A stretch of DNA of 64,000 nt from Novosphingobium sp. G106. GTDB taxonomy: Bacteria; Pseudomonadota; Alphaproteobacteria; Sphingomonadales; Sphingomonadaceae. Of this stretch, positions 19,352 through 27,220 are shown piece after piece. Location of the stretch: NCBI RefSeq assembly GCF_019075875.1, contig NZ_JAHOOZ010000003.1, positions 1 through 64,000 of the forward strand. The letters run 5' to 3'. The notes below the pieces were generated by a model. That model saw nothing but the letters and a program-made list of their open reading frames with translations, was not told the origin of the DNA and ran no database searches. The translations under genes were made by a program, and so were the position numbers. How positions within the stretch are numbered: position 1 is the stretch's first letter; every line of letters starts with the position of its first letter.

Positions 19352-19754
19352 GCGCTGGAGCTGGCAATCAGTGCGCTTCCCGATGCGTCTGACTTCGGTC
19401 AGCCTGCCGAGCCCCAAATCCCCGGTCTATCAAGTGCGCCTCCGGCGTCCCGGGGAGTGGCGAATCTGGTCTGGCAGCAGCTTTGTAATGCTCGAAGCGG
19501 GAAGCGGCAGGATCCTTTCCACCTACGATGCGGCAAACGGGCCTTTGGCCAACAGGATACTGGACAGCGCCTTTCCTGTGCACAGCGGGGAGGCCGCCGG
19601 GCTTCCCGGACGCATACTGGTAGCTCTCGCAGGCCTGTCTCTGCCCCTCCTCTATGCCACTGGACTCTGGGCTTGGCTTCGCCGGCGTCGCATCAACAAA
19701 TCGATCAAGGCCTGCGAGGCATCTAATCCGATCAACACTGGATTTGCGGCTTAG
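19352..19754 (+). pseudogene. PepSY-associated membrane protein, C-terminal fragment, copy A
   Basis: The frame from about 19385 gives LTSVSLPSPKSPVYQVRLRR, then GEWRIWSGSSFVMLEAGSGR, LDSAFPVHSGEAAGLPGRIL, a membrane helix VALAGLSLPLLYATGLWAWL and an Arg-rich cytosolic tail. It is the last third of a PepSY-TM protein, the type often next to siderophore receptors and thought to reduce ferric siderophores. A two-base loss before residue LTSV and no upstream part make it a fragment. The 3' half keeps the frame that is broken by an extra G in copy B. Confidence 0.8.
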
Positions 19755-20998
19755 GATTGTTCGATTGTCAGGTGGGCAATCTCGTGAACATCGGTTATCC
19801 TTGGCGCGAAAGAGGAACGTAGGTTCGGGATGCGGCTCGGTCTTGCCGAGTAAGAGCAGCGCCAGCGCCGGAGTGATCGTTACAGCAACTGCCAGCGAGG
19901 CGAGCACCGCGAGCAGGAACGACAGCGCAAGCGGCGCGAAGAAAGCGCCCTGCAAGCCGGTAAGGAAAAGGATCGGGGCGATCGTCAGGGCGAGCAGGTA
20001 GGTCGCATAGACGACCGGCGCGCGCACTTCGACCGTAGCGTCAGAAATGATCCCCCGACGTCCAGCCGGCGATGCCCCGCGCAGGCGGCGGACGATGTTC
20101 TCTACGCCGACCACCGCGTCATCGACCACCACGCCGAGCGCAACGGTTAGGCCGCCCAGAGTCATGGTGTTGATCGTCTGGTCCATCGCATAGAGCACAA
20201 TCAGCGCGGCGAGCAGCGACAGCGGGATCGAAACGAAGGCGATCAGCGCGACCCTTAGGTTGCGCAGAAAGGCGAACAGTACCAGCCCGATCATGGCCGC
20301 GCCAATCAGGAGATCGATCGACATTCCGTGGAGCGCGGTCTCAATGAAGTTCGCCGGGCGGTGCAACGCCGGGTAGACCCGAATGCCCTGTGCCGCGAAC
20401 ACGGGTTTCATGTCGGCAAGGGTTGCCTCGACCGCGCGGGTCGCTTCGAGCGTGTTGGCGCCGTATTGGCTCGACAGAGAAACGAGGACGCCGGGCCGCC
20501 CCATCACAAGCGCATCGCCGAACTGCGGTCCGGCGGCGAGTGTTACGTCGGCAAGGTCGCGCAAAGCGATCGAACCGCCGCTGCCGGCCGGGATCAGCGC
20601 GGAGCCCAGCGTTGACGCGTCGATCATGCCGTTTGTCGGGCGAACGAGAATGCGCTGATTGGCTGTCTCAGTGAAGCCGCCGCCGCGTACCGCGGTCAGC
20701 GCAGCGATGGCGTTGGAGACTTCAGCAAGTGAGACTTGGCGGGCAGCAAGCTCGGCCGGACGAAGTCGCACCTCGAAGCGCGATCCCGCCGAACCATAGA
20801 CTGTGGCCCCGGCGACGCCTCGTGTCGCCAGAAGGCGCGGGCGCACGGTCCAGTCGGCGAATGCGCGCAACTGACGTGGATCGAGTTTGTCGCTGACCAA
20901 GCCGATCTTGATGAGGTCCATGGTCGAGGAGGTGAGGGGCGAAAGCCTTGGCGCTGCCACCCCTGTGGGTAGCGAGCCGGTCGTGCCTGCCAGCGCCT
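19755..20998 (-). pseudogene. CzcA-type RND pump fragment, copy A, with a CDF tail attached
   Basis: On the minus strand, from 20998 to about 19797, the frame covers roughly residues 112-512 of the 1024-residue pump at 49493-52567: PRLSPLTSSTMDLIKIGLVS, the porter domain, membrane segments 2-6 with GVVVDDAVVGVENI, and PEPTFLFRAKD. At 19796 it runs into the last residues of a CDF transporter (VHEIAHLTIEQS). Both ends are missing, so it is not a working pump, yet the frame is open and nearly unmutated, which means the duplication is recent. Confidence 0.9.
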
Positions 20999-21220
20999 AC
21001 CCGCTGATGGAACTCAACGTCCTCGGGGTGCGGTTCCCCCTCCTGCACCATCCCATCGCCGAAGAACCGGCGAGCAAGGTCAACCACATCGCCATGTCCA
21101 GTTCGCTGGGTCCGACGTGCTGAGGGTCGGTGTGTGGTGCAAGGGTGGCTGGGCCGATTCAAAAGCGTCGCCCCTTCGCTGAACCGCCGATAGCCTGGTA
21201 CTCGTTGGAGGCCCCGGCCC

Positions 21221-22015
21221 ATGTCTAAGCGACCGCCCGAAGACATCGACCCCCAGCGTGAGGACGTAGCTGCCCGGCCGCGCCGTCGTCGGAATCGGGC
21301 CAGGCCAGAGCCAAGTGCTTCGCTGCGAGCCGACAAGCCAAAGGCGCTCGCCCAGGCTCTGAAGCGTCCTTCCGCCCCGGCGATTATGTTCGAGCGCGAG
21401 GGTGAAGGCTACATCGCCACGGCCCCGCACAACGACAACGACCTATGGGACCTGCAAATCGCGAGGGCATTCGGTACGCGGTCACAGTCCGTGATGCGAG
21501 CGTTTCTGATCCAGCTCGAAGCGTTGTGCACCAGGGCATGGGACGATCAGGACCGGGCCTGGAAGACCAACGAAAGCGAGTTCACCGCGATCCTGTCGAT
21601 GGTCAACGATCTTCAGCCCCGGAATACCGCGGAGGCGGGCTTGGCCGCGCAAATCGTGCTTATCCACCTGATGGTGATGAGGCTGGGCAAGCAGGCACTC
21701 AACAGCGGCGGGATGATCATGGAGCGGGACGCGGCGCTGACCGGGAAGCTCGCCCGAACCTACGCCATGCTTATGGAGACCTACCAGGGTCTTCGCGGCA
21801 AGCGGCGCACCAGCAAGCAGAACATCACCGTGCGCCATGAAAAGCACGTCCATCATCATCAACACGTCCACCTGAAAGGGGGTACCTCCGAAAATGAACG
21901 CCAGCCCCATGAGCCTACAGCCGCCGCAGTTGGCGAGCGCGCGCAGATGCAAGGCGACGAACCGCGCGGGCAAGTCCTGCGGTTGCCCGGCAGCAAAAGG
22001 AAAGTCGGTTTGTAG
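21221..22015 (+). CDS. Conserved hypothetical protein of alphaproteobacterial accessory regions
   Basis: 264 residues with GGAGG before ATG 21221. After an Arg/Pro-rich start it is mostly helical: APHNDNDLWDLQIARAFGTR, MRAFLIQLEALCTRAWDDQD, EFTAILSMVNDLQPRNTAEA, then YAMLMETYQGLRGKR and a His-rich ITVRHEKHVHHHQHVHLKGG tail. I recall this family as an unnamed protein that usually stands just before a small 'HG' protein, as it does here; its tail normally ends soon after the VHV repeats, so the last 45 residues may be extra. Function unknown; found in prophage-like or island contexts. Confidence 0.65.
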   Translation: MSKRPPEDIDPQREDVAARPRRRRNRARPEPSASLRADKPKALAQALKRPSAPAIMFEREGEGYIATAPHNDNDLWDLQIARAFGTRSQSVMRAFLIQLEALCTRAWDDQDRAWKTNESEFTAILSMVNDLQPRNTAEAGLAAQIVLIHLMVMRLGKQALNSGGMIMERDAALTGKLARTYAMLMETYQGLRGKRRTSKQNITVRHEKHVHHHQHVHLKGGTSENERQPHEPTAAAVGERAQMQGDEPRGQVLRLPGSKRKVGL

Positions 22016-22148
22016 ATCCCATGGAGCCGGCGGCGGTGGTCCGCTCGGTCCTGCCAACGGCGCCTGGAAGCATGGAGGTCGGTCGAATGACGCGATTGCC
22101 CTGCGCCGTGCCGCCTCCCGACTGTTGAAGGAACTGGCCGATGCTTGA
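21894..22148 (+). CDS. Small Cys/His protein, partner of the preceding gene
   Basis: 84 residues, overlapping the previous gene by 122 bases in another frame. It has CKATNRAGKSCGCPAAKG and VCRSHGAGGGGPLGPANG then AWKHGGRSNDAI, the pattern C-x8-C-x8-C-x2-H (CKAT, SCGCP, VCRSH) and NGxxKHG of a family that always follows the 21221-type gene in my recollection. The Cys/His set could bind zinc. Function unknown. Confidence 0.65.
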   Translation: MNASPMSLQPPQLASARRCKATNRAGKSCGCPAAKGKSVCRSHGAGGGGPLGPANGAWKHGGRSNDAIALRRAASRLLKELADA

Positions 22149-22341
22149 TCCCTCGGACTATCCGCCCGGCCCGAACGGTATGGCCCAGCTATGCGAAGAC
22201 CGGATTGCAGAGCTTGAAGCGAAGCGGGCCGCGGCGAAGACGCGCGCCGAGCGCAAACCGATCAACCGGCAGCTTCACACGGTCAGGCAGCTACTCCGGT
22301 TCGCGGTGTCGCGGGCAGGCTATCGAGCGCCCACGAGCTGA
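22141..22341 (+). CDS. Unknown 66-residue helical protein
   Basis: The ATG overlaps the stop of the preceding gene (ATGCTTGA), so it is translated with it. Content: CEDRIAELEAKRAAAKTRAE, RKPINRQLHTVRQLLRFAVS, an amphipathic, basic helix pair. No family recognised. Confidence 0.5.
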   Translation: MLDPSDYPPGPNGMAQLCEDRIAELEAKRAAAKTRAERKPINRQLHTVRQLLRFAVSRAGYRAPTS

Positions 22342-22347
22342 CAGGAA

Positions 22348-22587
22348 TTATGCGAGGCGCGCTGAATCCTCGACAACCTGGGCTTTCACTATAAGCCCGA
22401 GCGCGGACCAAATTGGCTTGAAGCGATCACCGTGCGGACCAACGGGCTCGCACACCTCGGCCGTTTCACAGAGACCGAGCGTCCTCAAAACATTCAGCGT
22501 ACCTAACTGGCAGCGATCCGACAAAAGCGCCCGGCGCTGTGCTGGGGTAAGGCGACCTACTATCCCCTCGACGTGAGCGGTATTCAT
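22348..22587 (-). CDS. Possible small protein, unknown
   Basis: 79 residues with an orderly composition: VEGIVGRLTPAQRRALLSDR, LGTLNVLRTLGLCETAEVC, PIWSALGLIVKAQVVEDSAR. The pattern of a short winged-helix-like unit (LTPAQRRAL... LGLCE... LGxxVK) is found in small accessory proteins of sphingomonads. No good ribosome site is seen before ATG 22587. Function unknown. Confidence 0.45.
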   Translation of the reverse strand: MNTAHVEGIVGRLTPAQRRALLSDRCQLGTLNVLRTLGLCETAEVCEPVGPHGDRFKPIWSALGLIVKAQVVEDSARLA

Positions 22588-22919
22588 GAATGGCGCCCTG
22601 AAGATTGATCCAAGTTAACGATCATGCCCGAAAAAGAAGGTCCCCGCTTCAGCGGAGGCAAAGTGCAGGGCCTCAATCGCATCGCACGCGGTTAAGGTGA
22701 CTGGACCGTAACACACGGGTTTGCCGGGCAATCGTTGGGAATGCGCAATCCGAAATAGATGTGGCCATGCGTCTAGGCTCCGGATCGGTATTCGGCGTCC
22801 CGCCACGACTCCGCATGGAAGGAACCGACTCCGCGTAGTGCAGTTAGACAGGGGTAAGCCGAACAATGGAGCGGCGACAAGGCTTACGCTAATCTAACAG
22901 CGCGCGAGGATTGAACCCA
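22588..22919. other. No supported gene
   Basis: About 330 bases with only a weak minus-strand frame (22866-22615). I see no feature that would support it. Confidence 0.3.
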
Positions 22920-23234
22920 ATGGCAGCCGAAAGCGCTTCAGAATGTCTGGCTCGTGCGGGAGCAGAGCGAGCCCTTGCCGAAGCTGCAACCCTTCAAAGG
23001 GTGCGTGAACAGCACTTGCGATCTGCCGAGAGGTGGGACGACCTGGCCTCGGAGTTTAGGGTTCGAGCTGAGGCCCAAGCGCTGATTAGGGAAGGAGATG
23101 CGGAGCGGAGAAGTGTGGTGGCAGCCGAACGGGGCAAAAAGGGGGGCAGTCAACGCATGGTAACAATGACGGCGGAAGAGCGTTCTGAAGCTGCTCGCAG
23201 GGGTGCCGAAGAACGATGGCGCAAGGACTGCTAG
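22920..23234 (+). CDS. Unknown helical protein with a GGSQR-EERSEAARRGAE tail
   Basis: The likely start is ATG 22920 (104 residues). It is a single long charged helix region, ASECLARAGAERALAEAATL and LRSAERWDDLASEFRVRAEA, ending KKGGSQRMVTMTAEERSEAA RRGAEERW. The tail resembles the short 'GG-R-x-x-x-LTPEERSE-x-ARKAA' motif of several small alphaproteobacterial proteins. Function unknown. Confidence 0.55.
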   Translation: MAAESASECLARAGAERALAEAATLQRVREQHLRSAERWDDLASEFRVRAEAQALIREGDAERRSVVAAERGKKGGSQRMVTMTAEERSEAARRGAEERWRKDC

Positions 23235-23378
23235 TCCAACTTTGCCGTTCTGCTGCCGCATCAATCAGCCAGCAACGCTGCCTCTCTACGATCTCACTTA
23301 AGCGGCGGATTGAAATAAGGCGTCAGCCACATGGTCGCTGCTCACCGGTCGACGCTTCATGTCCACGTATCGCTCTAG

Positions 23379-24223
23379 GTTGTGTGGACTCTTAGGATTC
23401 CCATTTTTGGCAAAGTCTGATTCAAGGCTGTCTTTTGGAGGCGGCTTTGGGTGTGATGGACCGATTGGTGTTGAGCGATGCGGCGTGGGAGCGGATGGCT
23501 CCTTTGATCATCGGACGCCCTGATCAGAAGGGCTCGACCGGCCGGGACAACCGCATGTTCGTCGAGGCAGTTCTCTGGATCGTGCGGACGGGTTCGCCCT
23601 GGCGCGACCTTCCTGAGGTGTTCGGAGACTGGAACAGCGTGTTCCGGCGCTTCAGCCGATGGAGCGCGAAGGGTGTCTGGTGGCGGATATTCGAGGCGAT
23701 GTCCGATGATCCGGACTTCGAGTATCTGATCGTAGATTCCACCGTGGTTCGCGCTCACCAACATGCAGCGGGGGCCAAAAAAGGGGGTCTGAAGATCAAG
23801 CCATCGGCCGTTCCCGCGGCGGCTTGAGCACCAAGATCCACCTTGCGGTTCGCGGTCTGGGCTGCCCAGTACGGTTTGCTCTTACCGCCGGTCATCGCGG
23901 CGATGTGCCGCAAGCCGCACCGCTGATCGGAGGGCTCCCCGCCAAGGTCGTCATGGCCGATACCGCCTACGATGCCGACCACTTCCGTCAGGCCATCGCG
24001 GCAAAGGGCGCTGTCGCTGTCATACCCAGTAACCCGTCGCGCGCCCGCAAGCATCCACTCGACAAGCATCTCTACGCGCAACGCCATCTCGTCGAATGCT
24101 GCTTCAGCAAGCTCAAGCAGTTCCGTCGGGTCGCCACTCGCTTCGAGAAAACCGCTCGAAACTATCGCGCCGTCGTCACCCTCGCCGCAATCGTCCTATG
24201 GCTCAGATAAGTGTCCACACAAC
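23379..24223 (+). mobile_element. IS5-family element (IS427-like), copy 2, apparently intact
   Basis: 845 bp with the same GTTGTGTGG...CCACACAAC ends and CTAG on both sides (23375-23378 and 24224-24227). It retains the A6G frameshift signal at 23777-23783 and the eight codons lost from copy 1. It splits the Fis-type regulator gene. Confidence 0.93.
23456..24210 (+). CDS. IS5-family transposase made by -1 frameshifting
   Basis: The first frame (23456 to 23827) contains the N-terminal domain and the first catalytic Asp in IVDSTVVRAHQHAAG. At AAAAAAG (23777-23783) a -1 shift leads into the second frame, GSEDQAIGRSRGGLSTKIHL, VMADTAYDADHFRQAIAAKG (second Asp) and HLVECCFSKLKQFRRVATRF (catalytic Glu) to the stop at 24208-24210. 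A AAA AAG is a classic slippery heptamer for this group. Both frames are otherwise clean, so this copy could be active and could have moved copy 1's relatives. Confidence 0.88.
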
Positions 24224-24652
24224 CTAGCCTGCGAGACAACGTTGACCGGCCGATTTTGAGCCGGCGGGCAACCTCGCTCGCATTGCCTTCGTAGCGACGC
24301 ATTGCATACTCGATAATGTCGGCCTCGATCTCGCGGAACGTTCGAATTTCACCGTCCGTTCCAAAAATCGAGATAGTTACAACCTCGGTCACCGTCATCG
24401 CGCGTCCCTTTTTTCGCGCGCCAAAACCGTCCGGTGGGCTAAAAGTTCCCAGCAGTTGGTGCTTGTTACAGGTGCACCTTGCTGCCTGGTTGGTTATTCC
24501 CAACATCACCAATGCTTAAGACATTTGACGGTCTATGCGCCCGTGCTGTCGTAATGATCCAGGCCCCCAAGCCGTTGACCAGATTGGGGCGGCGGCACAC
24601 ATCGATCCATGGGGATAAGTGAGAGACGTTCCGCAGCGCCGTGCCGCGAAGT

Positions 24653-24841
24653 TCATTGCGAACGGTTCTCGTTCGACCGGATCACCGCCAGGAGTTGCTT
24701 CCTAAGGCTCGGGCTAGCGAGGTGACCAAGGACAGCGCTGTAGCCCTCTCGTATCATCACACGCTCGATTTCTTTGACGTTTCGGAATTTGCCGCTCTTC
24801 GCCAACTCGAAAGCGCGGGCGACCGGGTGATGAGTTTTCAT
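24653..24841 (-). CDS. Small unknown protein (ERAFELA family, copy 2, complete)
   Basis: 62 residues: VARAFELAKSGKFRNVKEIE, MIREGYSAVLGHLASPSLRK and QLLAVIRSNENRSQ. It is the only uninterrupted member of the three in the window and shows the natural C-terminus, about 15 residues past the conserved RxQLxAV. The helices around AFELA and the EGY turn are conserved in all copies. It lies alone between IS5 copy 2 and a gene-free stretch. Function unknown. Confidence 0.6.
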   Translation of the reverse strand: MKTHHPVARAFELAKSGKFRNVKEIERVMIREGYSAVLGHLASPSLRKQLLAVIRSNENRSQ

Positions 24842-25024
24842 GGTTCGAGGGTCGGTGCGATCTTGACGAAGCTCCGCCGAAGCTTGGAGCAGCAGGTTCC
24901 TACAAAGCTAATGGCCAGGGTTTCCCCACCGCCGGCCAAGCACTCCCGATTTGCCCCTGGGAACGCTGTAGGCATGACGGCGCGCGGTCGTGGCATCCTC
25001 AGTTGGGAAACCGTGTTAACCTTG

Positions 25025-25054
25025 AAAAAGCCCCCGGCCGGCAGGGTCGGGGGC
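25025..25054 (-). terminator. Rho-independent terminator, minus strand
   Basis: GCCCCCG at 25030-25036 pairs with CGGGGGC at 25048-25054; on the minus strand the stem is followed by TTTTTC. Confidence 0.7.
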
Positions 25055-25155
25055 AAGGTGGAGGGTCGGTCAACCCTCGTGTCGCATGCCGCGTCAGGGG
25101 GTGAGCGGCGGCACATTGGTAAAACGCACTCGACCCCAAAGTGTATCCGGCGCGC

Positions 25156-25181
25156 AAAAGAAACCCCCGCCGAAGCGGGGG
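25156..25181 (-). terminator. Rho-independent terminator, minus strand
   Basis: Stem CCCCCGC / GCGGGGG (25164-25170 and 25175-25181) with a CGAA loop; on the minus strand it is followed by TTTCTTTTG. Confidence 0.75.
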
Positions 25182-25296
25182 CAGGTGCGTAAGGCCTAGG
25201 CAGGTCGCATGCCCATGATATTCCAAACCTACGCCTTCCCCGCGGAAGCGCCTAATTGCCGTTTGCCAAGCTGACTGAACGAAACTCAGAAGCCAA

Positions 25297-25326
25297 AGAG
25301 GCCGCTTGCATGGACAAGCGGCCTCT
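25297..25326. terminator. 11-bp hairpin, terminator-like on the minus strand
   Basis: AGAGGCCGCTT at 25297-25307 and its inverse at 25316-25326 around an 8-base loop. The minus strand continues TTTGGCTT. Confidence 0.5.
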
Positions 25327-25556
25327 AAGGTTAATCGAACAGCCGATGAGCGTTTCGGCCAGTCAGAGGAAGAACGGTGCTTGCTTCCGAGGTTTAAGCC
25401 TTGGCGCTACAAGCGTCCTTGCTGCCAGGGTGAAGCGGCAGCAGGGCGCTCGGGCGGTGGGAGTGTCCATACCAACGCGCCATGCCTTCGCTTGTCGGGA
25501 GTCAGCAAGCTAAGGTAGTTCAATAACGCTGGCCTGATCGGACGTTCCCTCCGGAC

Positions 25557-25585
25557 AAAAAAATACCCCCGCCGAGGCGAGGGTA
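25557..25585 (-). terminator. Terminator of the 25.6-27.1 kb operon
   Basis: TACCCCCGCC / GGCGAGGGTA (25564-25573 and 25576-25585), followed on the minus strand by seven T. It lies 68 bases after the last gene of the minus-strand operon. Confidence 0.8.
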
Positions 25586-25652
25586 GAGGTTTTGGCATGT
25601 CGGAAAAGTGAATGCCGGCGATATTGCCGACAAGTTTGAGACGCCGCTACGG

Positions 25653-25841
25653 TCAGAAATACTCACCCTTACCAACGGCATATTTGTTCTGCCGTGAGGA
25701 GAAGCCCAGCGCGTCGATATGGGCGATGAGGCGCTCGATCAGGTCTTCTTGCTCGGCGCGGGTGAGCCAGCGGGTGGCCTGACCCAACAGGTTGGTGGGG
25801 AGCGCGTAAGTGCCCCCTATGTTGCGGACTTGGTTGCCCAT
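25653..25841 (-). CDS. Unknown 62-64 residue protein, last gene of operon
   Basis: Starts at ATG 25841 or GTG 25847; the GTG overlaps the stop of the preceding gene as GTGA, which implies coupled translation. Content: NQVRNIGGTYALPTNLLGQA, TRWLTRAEQEDLIERLIAHI, DALGFSSRQNKYAVGKGEYF. One amphipathic helix in the middle. No family recognised. Confidence 0.6.
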   Translation of the reverse strand: MGNQVRNIGGTYALPTNLLGQATRWLTRAEQEDLIERLIAHIDALGFSSRQNKYAVGKGEYF

Positions 25842-25843
25842 GG

Positions 25844-26170
25844 TCACCGCCTCCGCTTGTCGAGGGCGTCGAGCAGCGAGGTTGCGATAGTGTCGCGGGT
25901 CATGGACTCTATCGCGCGAAGTTGATGAAGCACCTCTTCTTGTTGCGCCAGCGGTGCGGTGCGCAGCATCGTAACCACCAACATAAACGCCAGTTTGGCA
26001 CCTGAATGGCGCTCAGCCTTGGCACGGACGCTGGCGAAGCGCAGGACGTTACCCGGGCGGTCACCATCGTCGAGAGCATCAAGCGCCCACTCGCCCATCG
26101 ACTTGTAGCTACCGCGCTGACGCTTGCGGCCCTTTGCACGTGCGTCGGGGAATTGGAGAACGGCACCCAT
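25844..26170 (-). CDS. Unknown 108-residue protein
   Basis: ATG 26170 overlaps the previous stop (TGATG). The protein begins MGAVLQFPDARAKGRKRQRG, a basic start, then SYKSMGEWALDALDDGDRPG, LAFMLVVTMLRTAPLAQQEE and VLHQLRAIESMTRDTIATSL. The QFPDARAxGRKR opening is like small proteins that follow phage-like or plasmid genes, but I cannot name a family. Confidence 0.6.
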   Translation of the reverse strand: MGAVLQFPDARAKGRKRQRGSYKSMGEWALDALDDGDRPGNVLRFASVRAKAERHSGAKLAFMLVVTMLRTAPLAQQEEVLHQLRAIESMTRDTIATSLLDALDKRRR

Positions 26171-26791
26171 CAGCGTGCCTCCCCGAGTACGTGGCGCATG
26201 TCCGCGACGGTCTGCGCAATAGCTTGGTCTGACCACGATCCGGTCTGAGCGTCCGCGCTCGCCAGAAGATATTCGAGCTTCCAGAGAAGCGCCGGCAGGG
26301 TCGGCGCTGGTATCTCCATCAACGCCCAACGCGTTTCGTGCTCTCGGTCTCCCAGCTTGTCGGCCTTGTCGTCGGCCTCGCCATAGCCCAGCCGATCCCG
26401 GATCGCGTCGAGTTGGGCTTGCCGCTCGTCCGCCGCCTGCACCAGCAGCCTGTCGAGCCGGAAGCGCTCTTGGACATCGGGGATATCATCGAGCCTGCAA
26501 CGCCCTTCGGCCACGTCGGCCAGCCTCCTGCGCGAGCGGGTGACCTGCCACTGATCGTGCGTGGCAAGCTCGATTGGCCCGGAATATCCGACCACAACGT
26601 GCGGCAAGGCTTCGGTCTGTCGCGAGTATTCCTCCAGCAGTTTCAGGAAGCCGGGCGTGAACGCGTCGCTGGCTTCCTTTGGCTTCAAGGTGCACGCGCA
26701 TGGCGGCATCCCAGTCCGCGTTATTAGCGGCTTCGATTGCAAAAGCCGGCATGGTTGCCAGCATGGCGATTGCGGGGGTGGCCATGAGCAA
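26170..26791 (-). pseudogene. Tat-like exported protein, one-base frameshift
   Basis: The frame before 26690 reads NRRALLMATPAIAMLATMPA FAIEAANNADWDAAMRVHLE, a twin-arginine type signal; TTG 26791 or ATG 26785 are the first listed starts but the RR lies just upstream, so a non-standard start is possible. One extra G (AAAGGAAGCC near 26687) shifts to the second frame: KEASDAFTPGFLKLLEEYSR, RLDDIPDVQERFRLDRLLVQ, LPALLWKLEYLLASADAQTG, VADMRHVLGEAR. Joined, it is about 205 residues. Proteins of this build (signal, then long helices) occur in sphingomonad islands. It is third to last in the operon and coupled to the next gene. Confidence 0.6.
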
Positions 26792-26807
26792 TGCTCGCCT
26801 GTTCAGC

Positions 26808-27065
26808 TCAGTTATTGCCGCCTCCCGCGTTTGCGATGGTTGTACGCAGGTGACGAAACAGCGCCGTCTTTTCGTTGGCGGTCAGGCTGGTGATCATCAT
26901 CTGACCCAGCGCCAGTTCGGCGTCGGTCTGATTGCCGATGATGAGGGCCAAGCCGAGGCTGTTATCGCCGACGTCGTAGCCACCGCCGAGGGCGGCGAAG
27001 TCCGTAAGCCAGGCTTGGGCGTCGAAGGCGTGCACGATCGGCACGCCCATGTTAGTGGCGTTCAT
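26808..27065 (-). CDS. Unknown 85-residue protein, first gene of operon
   Basis: NATNMGVPIVHAFDAQAWLT, ALGGGYDVGDNSLGLALIIG, NQTDAELALGQMMITSLTAN, EKTALFRHLRTTIANAGGG. ATG 27065 lies 72 bases from the nearest palindrome of the operator array. Its stop is followed at once by the RR-signal protein, so they are one transcript. No family recognised. Confidence 0.6.
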   Translation of the reverse strand: MNATNMGVPIVHAFDAQAWLTDFAALGGGYDVGDNSLGLALIIGNQTDAELALGQMMITSLTANEKTALFRHLRTTIANAGGGNN

Positions 27066-27136
27066 AGTCGTTTCCTTGTTGCTGCAAGGTTGCGATTAGG
27101 CTCGGCTTCCCGTTGCTGCGGGTTGTCGGGCCGTCT

Positions 27137-27217
27137 CGTTACGTAACGGAGCATCATGCTACCGTCAATAGCGTTACGTAACGGATTGCACTTTGAGCCG
27201 ATGTGCGTTACGTCACG
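27137..27217. promoter_or_regulatory. Three evenly spaced palindromic operators
   Basis: CGTTACGTAACG occurs at 27137-27148 and 27172-27183, both perfect 12-bp palindromes; CGTTACGTCACG at 27206-27217 differs by one base. Start-to-start spacing is 35 and 34 bp. They sit between divergent genes, the third ending four bases before ATG 27221. This is the layout of a cooperative dimeric repressor or activator site set. Confidence 0.8.
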
Positions 27218-27220
27218 CTC

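Larger units (their letters stand above)
19352..20998. repeat. Duplicated PepSY-CDF-czcA segment, copy A
   Basis: This copy matches 48825-49271 and then 51032-52233 at near identity, so relative to copy B it lacks about 1.76 kb. At the deletion joint (19790-19797) the sequence passes from the CDF tail straight into the middle of czcA. Differences between copies are scattered single bases, with the part after 20100 nearly unchanged. Confidence 0.9.
23298..24398 (-). pseudogene. Fis-type helix-turn-helix regulator split by IS5
   Basis: ATG 24398 begins MTVTEVVTISIFGTDGEIRT, then FREIEADIIEYAMRRYEGNA and SEVARRLKIGRSTLSRR, the HTH_8 (Fis) domain found at the C-terminus of NtrC-type regulators. 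IS5 copy 2 cuts after SRR. Removing it and one CTAG gives LERYVDMKRRPVSSDHVADA LFQSAA and a stop at 23298-23300, 83 residues in all. It is a stand-alone DNA-binding domain without receiver or AAA+ part. The target is unknown. The IS insertion leaves the HTH almost complete, but the joined frame ends in LGCVDTYLSHR and further IS sequence. Confidence 0.8.
24842..25652. other. Gene-free stretch rich in hairpins
   Basis: 810 bases without a supported gene but with four strong GC hairpins (listed separately), three of which are minus-strand terminators. Several small frames read through the hairpins and are not believable. A short RNA could be encoded here; no promoter could be assigned. Confidence 0.4.
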
